In this document: one piece after another, positions 1 to 8,200 of the stretch
Layout of the letters: each line of letters begins with the position of its first letter
Numbering within the stretch: the first letter of the stretch is position 1
NCBI GenBank assembly: GCA_030247725.1
Contig: JAOTRT010000019.1
Coordinates: forward strand, 1 to 48,185
Origin: Candidatus Nitricoxidireducens bremensis
GTDB lineage: Bacteria > Pseudomonadota > Gammaproteobacteria > Burkholderiales > Rhodocyclaceae
Direction of reading: 5' to 3'
DNA length: 48,185 nucleotides
Program-made: the position numbers and the translations under genes
The notes under the pieces: generated by a model
Seen by the model: the letters and a program-made list of their open reading frames with translations, nothing else
The model's database searches: none
What the model was told of the DNA's origin: nothing

Positions 1-2304
1 GAGGGCACGCACCTGGGCGGTGGTGAGGACGGCGACATCGGCGGTTTCCAGCGCCTGCAGCTGCTGGCTGGTGAGGGCGGCGACGCCGGCCGTGGTCAGC
101 GCGCGCACCTGCTGGGTCGTCAGTGCCACCACCTGTTCGGTGGTGAGGGCGACGGCCTGGGCGGTATTGAGGGTGGCGATGTCCGCCGTTTCCAGCGCCT
201 GCAGTTGGTCGGTATTCAGCAGTTGCAGCTTGGCCGTCGTCAATGCGGCGACATCGGCAGCGGTCAGCGCCTGAATTTGTTCGGTGGTCAGGGCGACGAT
301 GTCGTTGGTATTGAGGGCGATGAACTGGGTCGTGGTCAGCGTCGCAATGGCGGCGGAGGTGAGCGCCTGGACTTGCTCAGTGGTGAGGGCGGCGATGTCG
401 GCGGTGTTGAGGGCATACACCTGGGCCGTCGTGAGGGCAGCGATGTCGGCGGTCTCGATGGCGGCAACCTGGGTTGTCGTCAGGGCGGCGATATCGGCCG
501 TGGTCAGCGCCCTAATCTGGGCCGTCGTGAGGGCGACAATCTGCTCGGTGGTAAGGGCACGCACCTGAGCTGTGGTGAGGACGGCAATGTCGGCGGTGTC
601 GAAGATGCCGATCTGCTCGGTGGTGAGGGCGGCGACGGCGCCGGTGCCGAGGGCGCGGATCTGGGCCGCGCTGAGGACGGCGATGTCGCTGGTGTTGAGG
701 ATCTGGACCTGTTCGGTGGTGAGGGCGGCGATGTCGGCGGTGTTGAAGACGGCCAGCTGGGTGGTCGTCAGCAGGGCGACATGCTCGGTGGTGAGGGCCT
801 GGACCTGGGCAGTGGTGAGGGCGGCGATGTTGGCGGTGGTGAGGACCTCGACATCGGAGGTGGTCAGCGCGGCGATGCCTTCGGTGGCGATGGCGCGTAC
901 CTGGGCGGTGGAGAGGGCGACGAGCTGGGTGGTGGTGAGGGTCTGGACCTGGGCGCTGGTGAGGGCGCGAATCTCCGTCGTCGTCAATGCCGCCACCTGC
1001 TGGCTACCCAGGGCCAGGATCTGATCGGTGGACAGGGCGACGATGGCTGCGGTCGTGAAGGCCCGCACCTGCATGGTGGTCAGCGCAGCGAGGTCTTCCG
1101 TCTCGATGGCGGCGACCTGGGTGGTGGAGAGGGCTGCGATGTGGGCGGCGCTCAGACCTGCTACCTGGCTGGTGGTGAGGGCGGCAAGGTCTTCCGTTTC
1201 GATGGCGCCGACCTGGGCGGTGGTGAAAGCCGCGATTCCTGCAGTCGTCAGGGCCTGAACCTGTTCGGTGGTCAGCGCAGCGATGTCCGCGGTTTGCAGG
1301 GCGCGCACCTGGGCAGTCAATAGGGCGGCGATGTCGGCGGTGTCGAGGACGGCGATCTGGTCGGTGGTCATGGCCACCAGATCGGCCGTGGTGAGTGCAC
1401 GCACCTGCTGGGTGGTGAGGGCCTGCACCTGTTCGGTGGTGAGCGCGACCGCCTGGGCCGTCGTCAAGCCCGCGATGTTGGTCGTGCTCAAGGCCGCGAT
1501 CTGGCTGGTCAACAGCGCTGCAATGTCCTCGGTTTCGAGGGTCTTGAGCTGGGCGACGGTCAATGCGCCGATGCTGGCGGAACCAAGCGCCTGAATCTGC
1601 GCAGTCTCCAGCGCCAGAATGCCGGCGGTTGCCAGCGCCTGGATCTGGGCGGTCGTCAGGACTTCGATCTGGGCCGTTCTGAGGGCGGCAATGTCGTCCG
1701 TCGTCAGTGCCTTGACCTGGGCGGCCGTCAGGGACGAGATGGCAGATGTCGTCAGGGCCTGAACCTGATCCGAGCCGAGAACTGCGACGTCCGCGACGGA
1801 CAATGCCCGCGCTTGGGCGCTGCTGACGATGCTGACCTGCTCCGTGGTGAGGGCCAGGGCTTGGCTGGTGGTCAGGGAAGCAAAGGCGGCGGTGCTCAGG
1901 GCCTCAACCTGGGCCGTCAGCAGCGATTCGATGTTGTCCGTGGTGAGGGCACGAACCTGACTCGATGTCAGGGCGGCGACGCTATCCGTCGCCAGGGCCT
2001 GCACCTGGTCGCTGGCGAGCAGTGCGACGTTCGTGGAGGTCAATGCGCGGGCCTGGGTGGTAGTCAGGACCGAAATCTGCTCCGTGGTCAGAACGCCGAT
2101 CTGGATGGTGGTGAGAGCGGCAATACCCGCGGTGGAAAGATGGGGAATCTGGGAGGTGGTGAAGGCCGGGATCTGGGCGGTCGTCAGAACGCGGACCTGG
2201 ATGTACGTCAGGGCGGCGATGTCGGTGCTGGAGAGAGCCTGGAGCGTCGCCGTGTTGATCGCGGCGATTTGGGCAGTGCTCAATGAAGGAATGATTGTGC
2301 TCAT
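1..2304 (-). CDS. Giant Thr-rich octapeptide-repeat protein, N-terminal 768 residues (gene continues past base 1)
   Basis: The minus-strand frame is open from an ATG at 2304 to base 1 without a stop, so the gene is cut by the window edge. An AGGA-type ribosome site lies about 7 nt upstream. The 768 codons divide into 96 octads with no insertion or deletion; even residues 1-8 fit. The unit is [TS]-T-x-[Q/D]-[IV]-x-A-L, as in TTEQVQAL and TTADIAAL. Position 4 tends to alternate Q and D/N/G, giving a 16-residue (48-nt) higher-order repeat. No signal peptide, Cys or membrane segment is seen. The T-x-x-[QED] start of each unit resembles a helix-capping box, so short stacked helices are possible (inference). 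The neighbouring glycosyltransferases and type I secretion genes suggest a secreted, O-glycosylated surface protein. The C-terminus, where a type I secretion signal would sit, is not visible. Function is unknown. Confidence 0.85.
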   Translation of the reverse strand, partial: MSTIIPSLSTAQIAAINTATLQALSSTDIAALTYIQVRVLTTAQIPAFTTSQIPHLSTAGIAALTTIQIGVLTTEQISVLTTTQARALTSTNVALLASDQVQALATDSVAALTSSQVRALTTDNIESLLTAQVEALSTAAFASLTTSQALALTTEQVSIVSSAQARALSVADVAVLGSDQVQALTTSAISSLTAAQVKALTTDDIAALRTAQIEVLTTAQIQALATAGILALETAQIQALGSASIGALTVAQLKTLETEDIAALLTSQIAALSTTNIAGLTTAQAVALTTEQVQALTTQQVRALTTADLVAMTTDQIAVLDTADIAALLTAQVRALQTADIAALTTEQVQALTTAGIAAFTTAQVGAIETEDLAALTTSQVAGLSAAHIAALSTTQVAAIETEDLAALTTMQVRAFTTAAIVALSTDQILALGSQQVAALTTTEIRALTSAQVQTLTTTQLVALSTAQVRAIATEGIAALTTSDVEVLTTANIAALTTAQVQALTTEHVALLTTTQLAVFNTADIAALTTEQVQILNTSDIAVLSAAQIRALGTGAVAALTTEQIGIFDTADIAVLTTAQVRALTTEQIVALTTAQIRALTTADIAALTTTQVAAIETADIAALTTAQVYALNTADIAALTTEQVQALTSAAIATLTTTQFIALNTNDIVALTTEQIQALTAADVAALTTAKLQLLNTDQLQALETADIATLNTAQAVALTTEQVVALTTQQVRALTTAGVAALTSQQLQALETADVAVLTTAQVRAL

Positions 2305-2621
2305 TATTTTTTCCTGCTCCGGCTGACTCACCGCGCTACATACACCAAAACCGCCCAAGAGGCGGTCTGCAAAAAACTGTTTTGGCTAATGCCGCATTAT
2401 CCCACGGTAGCTTTTGTTTTTTAAGTGAAAATTCTGAATCTGGACTCTTTATGCCGTACTTCTGAGCCTTTCCTTCCTTACCCAATCGGTGAACGGACGA
2501 TAAGCCTCATCGTCTTCAACGACCGAAAGCCAAAAAACTTAAGCCAATTCCAAAAATAAAAATCCCACTCTGTGAATGGTCTCTGTTCGGCAACCTGGTG
2601 TGATCGAAAAACCCTGGCAAA
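2305..2621. other. AT-rich intergenic region before the octad-repeat gene
   Basis: This 317-base stretch holds no convincing gene and is clearly richer in A and T than its surroundings. It contains A/T runs around 2411-2422 and 2537-2571. A perfect 6-bp hairpin (GACGAT/ATCGTC) lies at 2496-2514, and the hairpin with U tract at 2347-2366. A candidate minus-strand -10, GATAAT, lies at 2401-2396 without a good -35. It is the likely regulatory region of the repeat-protein gene. Confidence 0.5.
2347..2366 (-). terminator. Hairpin plus short U tract upstream of the octad-repeat gene
   Basis: ACCGCC and GGCGGT form a perfect 6-bp stem around a 5-nt loop. On the minus strand the stem runs into TTTT. 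It could end the glycosylation transcript after the UDP-glucuronate decarboxylase gene. If the repeat gene's promoter lies further upstream (GATAAT at 2401-2396), it would instead be a leader hairpin. The stem and U run are short, so this is a moderate call. Confidence 0.45.
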
Positions 2622-3572
2622 TCATTTGGATAGAAGCTTATTGAAATAGGTGATCGTATCCTTGAGCCCTTCTTCCAGAGCGATGGTCGGCGACCAATCC
2701 AGACGGCTGCGGGCCAGGGCGATATCCGGCTGCCGTTGTTTCGGGTCGTCGTGGGGCAACGGGTTGTGGATAACTTTGGACTGCGATCCCGTCATGGCGA
2801 TGACTTTCTCCGCCAGTTCCAGAATAGTGAATTCTCCGGGGTTGCCCAGATTGACCGGGCCGGTGAAATCGGCCGGCGTGTTCATCAGGCGGACCAGGCC
2901 GTCGATGAGGTCGCTGACGTAACAGAAGGAGCGGGTCTGGCGGCCATCGCCATAGACGGTGATGTCTTCGCCGCGCAGGGCCTGGACGATGAAGTTGCTG
3001 ACCACCCGGCCGTCGTTCGGATGCATGCGGGGGCCGTAGGTGTTGAAAATGCGCGCCACCTTGATTTCCAGGCCGTGCTGGCGCCGGTAGTCGAAGAACA
3101 GGGTTTCGGCGCAGCGCTTGCCTTCGTCGTAGCAGCTGCGGGGGCCGATGGGATTCACGTTGCCCCAGTATTCCTCCCGCTGGGGGTGCATGACCGGGTC
3201 GCCATAGACCTCGGACGTGGAGGCCTGGAGGATGCGGGCCTTGACGCGCTTGGCGAGGCCCAGCATGTTGATGGCGCCGTGGACGCTGGTCTTGGTGGTC
3301 TGCACCGGGTCGAACTGATAGTGGATCGGTGAGGCGGGGCAGGCCATGTTGTAGATCTGGTCCACCTCGACGTAAAGCGGGAAGGTGACGTCGTGGCGCA
3401 GCAGCTCGAAGCGGGGATTGCCGAGCAGGTGCTCGATGTTCGCCTTGGTGCCGGTGAAGTAATTGTCGACGCACAGGACGTCGTTGCCCTCGGCGAGCAG
3501 GCGGTCGCAGAGGTGGGAACCGAGGAAGCCGGCGCCGCCGGTGACCAGTACTCTTCTTCTATCGATCGACAC
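2622..3572 (-). CDS. UDP-glucuronate decarboxylase (UDP-xylose synthase), SDR family
   Basis: Extended short-chain dehydrogenase of 316 residues converting UDP-glucuronate to UDP-xylose with bound NAD. The N-terminal nucleotide motif GGAGFLGSHL (about residues 12-21), the catalytic Tyr/Lys in CYDEGK (about 147-151) and the phrases YNMACPASP, ARIFNTYGPRM and GDGRQTRSF are typical of bacterial UXS enzymes. The start is a GTG at 3572 with AAGGAA 6 nt upstream. It is the last gene of the glycosylation run, 43 nt after the radical SAM gene. It probably supplies UDP-xylose to one of the GT8/GT47 enzymes encoded upstream. Plain dTDP-glucose dehydratase or UDP-glucose epimerase activity is unlikely from these motifs. 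Confidence 0.9.
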   Translation of the reverse strand: MSIDRRRVLVTGGAGFLGSHLCDRLLAEGNDVLCVDNYFTGTKANIEHLLGNPRFELLRHDVTFPLYVEVDQIYNMACPASPIHYQFDPVQTTKTSVHGAINMLGLAKRVKARILQASTSEVYGDPVMHPQREEYWGNVNPIGPRSCYDEGKRCAETLFFDYRRQHGLEIKVARIFNTYGPRMHPNDGRVVSNFIVQALRGEDITVYGDGRQTRSFCYVSDLIDGLVRLMNTPADFTGPVNLGNPGEFTILELAEKVIAMTGSQSKVIHNPLPHDDPKQRQPDIALARSRLDWSPTIALEEGLKDTITYFNKLLSK

Positions 3573-3615
3573 GGTATTCCTTTCTTTCGGGTGATGGGTG
3601 TCCCGGCGCGGTCCC

Positions 3616-5178
3616 TTACTGGACCACCGCCGCAGGGGTTCTTCTGAAGAGCTGGGCCGGCAGGCCCTGGCCCATGGAGTGCTCGTAGCGGAGTGCCGGC
3701 TTGCCGTGGTAGAAGGGGATGGACAGGGTGTCCCGCACCTCCCGTTCCACCTGGTCGCGCAGGGCGACGATCTCTTCCGGTGCCAGATTGTCGGTGAAGA
3801 CGTAGGAGCGGTAGCCGCCGTTCGGGTCGCCCTTGTAGTAGTCGGGCGTGACCGTGTAGTCCAGGTCGAAAGAGTGCAGGCGGTCGCCGGTCTTCTTGTG
3901 GGTGTAGGTCCAGATACCCTTGGCGCGGTCTGTGGGGACGGCCAGGTCGTAGTAAGGGGTGCCCGGATAGGTGGTGATGACCGTGCAGTCGAAGTCGTCC
4001 ACCTTCATGTCGATGAGCCAGTCGCGGACATCCAGAATGGACTGGCGCGACTCGCCGGGATGGCCCACGGACATCAGGGCCTTGACCTTGAGGCCGTGCT
4101 TCTGGGCGTAGCCGACGGCGCGGGTGTTGTCCTCCACCGTGGCGATTTTGTCGATGTTGTCGAGGATGCGCTCGTTGGCGCCTTCGAAGCCGCACAGCAG
4201 CCAGCGGAAGCCGGCGCGGACCATGGCTTCGGCCTGCTCCTCGGTGAAGAGCTCCGCCTTGACGAAGCCGCGCAGCTGGAACTTGGCGCCCAGCTCCTGC
4301 TGCAGGGCGTGGATGCGGTTGAGCAGTTCGACGAAGGACTTGCTGACGTTGAGTTCGTCGTCGTAGAACATGAAGCCCGTATAGCCGTAGGTCGTGTGCA
4401 GGAAGCGCAGCTCGGCGATGATCGAATCGACGCTGCGGGTGCGGATCTGGCGCAGGCTCTTGGAGTTGCGGCCGCCGCAGAAGCCGCAGTGGAAGGGGCA
4501 GCCGAGCTGGGCGATGAGGCTGGTGGCGGGGGCGCCCTCAATGGAATAGCGATAGCTCTCCAGGTCCACCAGGTGGCGGGCGGGGCCGGGGGAGGCTTCG
4601 TACTCCCGGTTCGACATGAAGAACGGTCCCTTGTTGTCGTCGGCGTCGATGAATTTCGGGCAATCGGGAGCGAAAAGCTCGAAGCTCGCCATCTCGCCAT
4701 CGCCGGAGACCAGGTGGTCGAAAAGGGATTCCAGGGTGGCGCAGGCCCGGGTGGCGCGGCCGTCGGCGACGCCGTGCTGGATTTCGATCTTGCGGGCCGA
4801 ATAGGCCAGGGTTACATGGGGGCCGCCGAGAACGATGCGCTGCGCCGGGGCCACGGTGCGGATGCGCTGGGCGATCTGCACGGCGGCGGGCAGTTGCGGC
4901 GTGGTGCAGGTGATGCCGACCCAGCTTTCCACCTCACGGCCGGCGAAGTGGGACTCCACCGCGTCCAGGTAGTTGGCGACGCCGGAGAGATCGAGCACGC
5001 CGACCTGCACGCCCAGGGATTCCAGGGCTGCGGCGACCCGCAGGATGCCGAGGCTGACGAACACCCGTTCGTCGAGGAGAAAGGCCGACGGGGGGATGAT
5101 GAGGGTCACCCGCTTGCCGGCAAATTCATGCCGCGCCGGTGCCGCTCCCGCGAAATGGATGGTGGATAGGTTGCTCAT
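3616..5178 (-). CDS. B12-binding-domain radical SAM protein
   Basis: About 520 residues. The first ~160 residues look like the cobalamin-binding-type Rossmann domain that precedes many radical SAM cores. The [4Fe-4S] motif C-x3-C-x2-C is visible in CPFHCGFC at about residues 226-233, and a radical SAM barrel follows. The ATG at 5178 is preferred because AGGAGG lies 8 nt upstream; an in-frame extension to 5259 lacks such a site. It sits between the exostosin-like gene and the UDP-xylose synthase gene. The substrate is unknown. By position it may methylate or otherwise modify a sugar or the glycoprotein; this is inference. Class-level assignment is secure, specific function is not. Confidence 0.85.
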   Translation of the reverse strand: MSNLSTIHFAGAAPARHEFAGKRVTLIIPPSAFLLDERVFVSLGILRVAAALESLGVQVGVLDLSGVANYLDAVESHFAGREVESWVGITCTTPQLPAAVQIAQRIRTVAPAQRIVLGGPHVTLAYSARKIEIQHGVADGRATRACATLESLFDHLVSGDGEMASFELFAPDCPKFIDADDNKGPFFMSNREYEASPGPARHLVDLESYRYSIEGAPATSLIAQLGCPFHCGFCGGRNSKSLRQIRTRSVDSIIAELRFLHTTYGYTGFMFYDDELNVSKSFVELLNRIHALQQELGAKFQLRGFVKAELFTEEQAEAMVRAGFRWLLCGFEGANERILDNIDKIATVEDNTRAVGYAQKHGLKVKALMSVGHPGESRQSILDVRDWLIDMKVDDFDCTVITTYPGTPYYDLAVPTDRAKGIWTYTHKKTGDRLHSFDLDYTVTPDYYKGDPNGGYRSYVFTDNLAPEEIVALRDQVEREVRDTLSIPFYHGKPALRYEHSMGQGLPAQLFRRTPAAVVQ

Positions 5179-5265
5179 GCCGGTACTCCTCCTGTCTCGC
5201 CAGTATCCACCCCGGCGACAGGCGCCTTCAGGTGGAACAGGCGAAGATTTCCTGCCCAATTGGCA

Positions 5266-6165
5266 TCAGCTGAGCCTCAGTTGCAGCAGCCTTTGCTGGA
5301 TATTGGTGGCGATGCGGCGCTTCGTCAGGGTCCACCATTCGATGGTGGCTGCTTGGAGTTCCTCGAAGGCCTTGTAGTTCCCGGCGAACTCCTTGCGCTT
5401 GGTTTCGAGGAAATCCGGCAGTTCGTCCCAGGAGTCCAGCAGGGGGAAGGGGGGCGACTGCATGCTGTACTTGTTGTCGAGGAAGGTATGGCGCAGGTAG
5501 ATCGGGATGCAGCCCAGCTCCATGGCGTCGTAGATGCGGATCGAGTCCGGACAGTTGCCGGCCGGGCAGGGCGCGAAGATGGAGCTTTCCATGATCGCCG
5601 TGTAGAGGCCCAGGTTGTAGCCGCCGGACCAGCCGCCGCTGGCGTTCATGAACAGGTTGCCGCCGCAGCGGGGCGCCATCTCCTTGAAGATCTGGCGCTC
5701 GTTGTTGTGGGAGCGCGGGTTGTCCAGCCAGCCGAGGAAGGTGGCGAGCCACTGGCGCTCCAGCACCGGCTTCAGGTGATTGGGGTTGCGCGGGCCGACA
5801 CCGGTGCGGAAGCCGTTGGGCAGCCAGAGCACCTTGTCCCGGTAGCGCTCGTCCTCGAAGATGTTGAGGTAGAGATAGTTGCGGATGACCAGATCGCACT
5901 CCGCGTAGGGCGTTACGTCCTTGGCGCCCATCTCGTCCCCCATGTCCAGGTAGACGACCTTGTTGCGGTTGCGGCGCAGGGCGCGGATGAACTCCAGGTT
6001 GATGGCGGCGGCCAGCTCGATGAAGATCACCACGGAGTCGAAGATCTTGCCCGCCTCCATGTCCAGGGTGAAGGGGATGCCCCCCAGCATCTCGTTCTGG
6101 TAGAACCAGGTCTCCAGGGCGGCGTTGTAGGTGTGGGGCGTTCCGATGAGATAGATCTTGCGCAT
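5266..6165 (-). CDS. Exostosin-like (GT47-type) glycosyltransferase
   Basis: A 299-residue protein with no membrane segment. The C-terminal half carries the exostosin-type block CPAGNCPDSIRIYDAMELGCIPI-like (about residues 200-222), in which a G-C-I-P-I strand follows the donor-binding helix. This is a hallmark of GT47-related enzymes (exostosins, plant xylosyl- and galactosyltransferases, RXYLT1). The ATG at 6165 has AGGA about 11 nt upstream. It lies in the minus-strand glycosylation operon 52 nt after a methyltransferase gene. With a UDP-xylose synthase encoded nearby, xylose is a plausible donor sugar, though the sequence does not prove it. It could also be filed as a generic glycosyltransferase family 1-like protein. 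Confidence 0.72.
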   Translation of the reverse strand: MRKIYLIGTPHTYNAALETWFYQNEMLGGIPFTLDMEAGKIFDSVVIFIELAAAINLEFIRALRRNRNKVVYLDMGDEMGAKDVTPYAECDLVIRNYLYLNIFEDERYRDKVLWLPNGFRTGVGPRNPNHLKPVLERQWLATFLGWLDNPRSHNNERQIFKEMAPRCGGNLFMNASGGWSGGYNLGLYTAIMESSIFAPCPAGNCPDSIRIYDAMELGCIPIYLRHTFLDNKYSMQSPPFPLLDSWDELPDFLETKRKEFAGNYKAFEELQAATIEWWTLTKRRIATNIQQRLLQLRLS

Positions 6166-6217
6166 GGCGGGATGTCCTGATGATGGGCGCGATGGGGCTT
6201 GGCGCGGCTTGCGGGGA

Positions 6218-7069
6218 TCAGCGGGTTCGTTCGAGGACCAGCAGCAGGCCGCAGCTGCTGAAGTCGCTGCGTTTCGGCAGCATGGCGGCGAGCTGGGCCT
6301 GGAGGTGGCTAGGCACGGGGTAGGCCCACTGGGGCGCCATGATCCTGACGGTGAAGGAACTGCGGGAAACGATGTCCACGTAGTCCTCCAGGAACAGGCG
6401 GTTGATGTGGGGGGAGCCGTAGACGAAATAGACGAGCTCCCGCGCCGTCTCGGCGTCCATGCGCTGGCGCAGCAGGTCGTAGAGCTCCATCGGCCGGTAG
6501 AGCAAGTGGCCCCAGGGGGGGACCGGGCTGTTGTTGACGGTCCACACGGTGCCCGCCTTGTCGGTGATGTCGGGCATGTGGTGGCCGCTGTGGGACGACC
6601 AGATGGGGGCGAAGAGGCTGAACAGCTTGCCGCCCGGCACCAGGGCGCGATGCATCTGCTCCAGGGCCTCGGGCAGGCGGGCGATGTGCTCGAAGGCGGC
6701 GATGGAGAAAACCACGTCGAAGGCCCCGGCCAGGTTGTCCGGCAGCTTTTCGATGCTGCCGAACTGCACCTGGTAGTCGTCCGCCCGGGCGGCCTGGCCC
6801 GTGGCGGCGCCCATCTCCGGCGGCGTGCCGGTCACGTTGCCGGTGCTGAGGACCTCGTCCCAGTACTCCCGGTGCTCCAGGGCGATCCAGCGGCTGGCGC
6901 CCAGGTCCTGCAGGGCGAACTCCCGCGGCAGGCTGCCGCCCACTTCGAGGACCCGCTTGCCTTCCAGGCCCACCATCTGCTGGGCGTGCATCGCGTAATT
7001 GACGTGGTAGCTGAGGCCGTATTTCGCCTGCAGGGCGGCGACTTCGGCTTCCGTCGGCATGGGCTTCAT
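6218..7069 (-). CDS. Class I SAM-dependent methyltransferase
   Basis: A 283-residue Rossmann-fold methyltransferase. Motif I is VLEVGGSLP (about residues 40-48). An acidic residue follows the next strand (ALEHREYW), and FDVVFSIAAFEHI plus LVPGGKLF are the typical post-I and motif II/III segments of Methyltransf_11 proteins. The start ATG at 7069 has GGAAAGGAC about 6 nt upstream. It is embedded among glycosyltransferase genes, 45 nt after the GT8 gene and 52 nt before the exostosin-like gene, so the acceptor is probably a sugar of the same glycan. The acceptor cannot be read from the sequence. Confidence 0.82.
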   Translation of the reverse strand: MKPMPTEAEVAALQAKYGLSYHVNYAMHAQQMVGLEGKRVLEVGGSLPREFALQDLGASRWIALEHREYWDEVLSTGNVTGTPPEMGAATGQAARADDYQVQFGSIEKLPDNLAGAFDVVFSIAAFEHIARLPEALEQMHRALVPGGKLFSLFAPIWSSHSGHHMPDITDKAGTVWTVNNSPVPPWGHLLYRPMELYDLLRQRMDAETARELVYFVYGSPHINRLFLEDYVDIVSRSSFTVRIMAPQWAYPVPSHLQAQLAAMLPKRSDFSSCGLLLVLERTR

Positions 7070-7114
7070 GGCTGTCCTTTCCGTGCCGGGGCGGCGCAGC
7101 GGCGGACCCGGGTC

Positions 7115-8197
7115 TCAGAAGACGCCATCGAGGATTCCCGGCATCTTGTAGATGTTGATCTCGTAGTGGATCGGGCAGCCCCAGTTCTCGACCAGGGAAC
7201 GGTAGTGCTCGCAGGCGCTGACGTAATCCTGATGGTTGAAGTGGCGGTGGCCGCCGTTGATGCAGTCGAGCACCAGCTTCGATTCGATGCCGTGGGCCTT
7301 GATGCGGAAATCGATGGCGATCTGGTAGTAGCGGCAGGCCCCCATGAAGTCGCTCTTCTTGAACAACTGGTTCGCCACCAGGCAGGCCTGGCCCATGTTC
7401 TTAGGTTCGCCGACACTGAAACCGGCGGCCCAGGGGGTCAGGTCCAGGTACTTGCGGTAGATGGCCTGGAGGTCGAAGTCGTAGCACTTGTGCCAGGGTT
7501 TCACCGGGCCGCCGAAGTGCAGCAGGTGCTGGGGGTATTGCTGCAGGACGCCGATGTCTTCGAGGGGTACCGGGTTCAGGTTCCACTTCAGGTCGATGCG
7601 GGCCTTCTGGTGCTTGAGGACTACGTTGATGGCGTCCTGGTCGCAGAGGATGTTCTTTTGGGGATTGGCTTCGAGCCAGGCCATGTTCTTGGCGATGATG
7701 TCGTGCTGGCGCCAGTAGTCCAGGTTGAAGACCAGCACGCCCGAGTTGATGTAGAAGTCGGGATCGAGGCCGAGGCGGCCGGTCTGGGCCGGGTTGCCCT
7801 CGTCCACGCCCGCGCAGCCGACCTGGGAGACGTCGGTATTCCACAGCTCCCGCAGGTCGGCCTCCACCACCAGGTCGCAGTCCAGGTAGATCACCTTGGC
7901 CTCGTCGGGGAGGATGTCGGCCAGCAGGATGCGGTAGTAGGCGGCGCGGGACAGGTGCAGGTGCTGGCGGAAGCCGGAGACCTTCTCCTCCAGGATCTGC
8001 CTGAACACCACGTCGGCGCCGAACATGCGGCCGACGCTGGCGAGCTTGTCGATCTCCGCCTGTTCTAGCTTGGACGAACAGATGTAGACGCGGACGTTCC
8101 TGGCATCGTTGTGCATCAGCAGGGAGGCGAGCGCCACGCCCAGATGCTGGGTATAGGTGTTGTCGATGCAGAAGGCGACCTTGATCTTGTCGGCCAT
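7115..8197 (-). CDS. Glycosyltransferase family 8 protein
   Basis: A 360-residue retaining glycosyltransferase. The GT-A N-terminus (KVAFCIDNTYTQHLGVALAS) leads to the metal-binding DxD in YLDCDLVV (about residues 101-108). The GT8 signatures YINSGVLVFNL and CDQDAINVV follow, with the late metal/donor His in LLHFGGPVKPWH (about 235). The last ~110 residues form an extra helical segment of unknown role. AAGGAA lies about 8 nt before the ATG. Only 3 nt separate it from the preceding GMD-like gene, so the two are translationally linked. GT8 members use UDP-glucose, -galactose or -xylose; the locus makes UDP-xylose, which is a candidate donor by inference. Confidence 0.88.
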   Translation of the reverse strand: MADKIKVAFCIDNTYTQHLGVALASLLMHNDARNVRVYICSSKLEQAEIDKLASVGRMFGADVVFRQILEEKVSGFRQHLHLSRAAYYRILLADILPDEAKVIYLDCDLVVEADLRELWNTDVSQVGCAGVDEGNPAQTGRLGLDPDFYINSGVLVFNLDYWRQHDIIAKNMAWLEANPQKNILCDQDAINVVLKHQKARIDLKWNLNPVPLEDIGVLQQYPQHLLHFGGPVKPWHKCYDFDLQAIYRKYLDLTPWAAGFSVGEPKNMGQACLVANQLFKKSDFMGACRYYQIAIDFRIKAHGIESKLVLDCINGGHRHFNHQDYVSACEHYRSLVENWGCPIHYEINIYKMPGILDGVF

Positions 8198-8200
8198 GGC

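Noticed and set aside
205..1323. Long plus-strand Gly-rich frame and sibling frames over 1-2326
   Set aside because: They are antisense shadows of the minus-strand octad-repeat gene; the 24-nt period keeps several frames free of stops. The minus frame has a ribosome site, a sensible start and protein-like residue choice.
1..2304. CRISPR or tandem satellite array because of the 24/48-nt period
   Set aside because: No constant repeat with variable spacers; units vary at synonymous and non-synonymous sites and encode a continuous protein.
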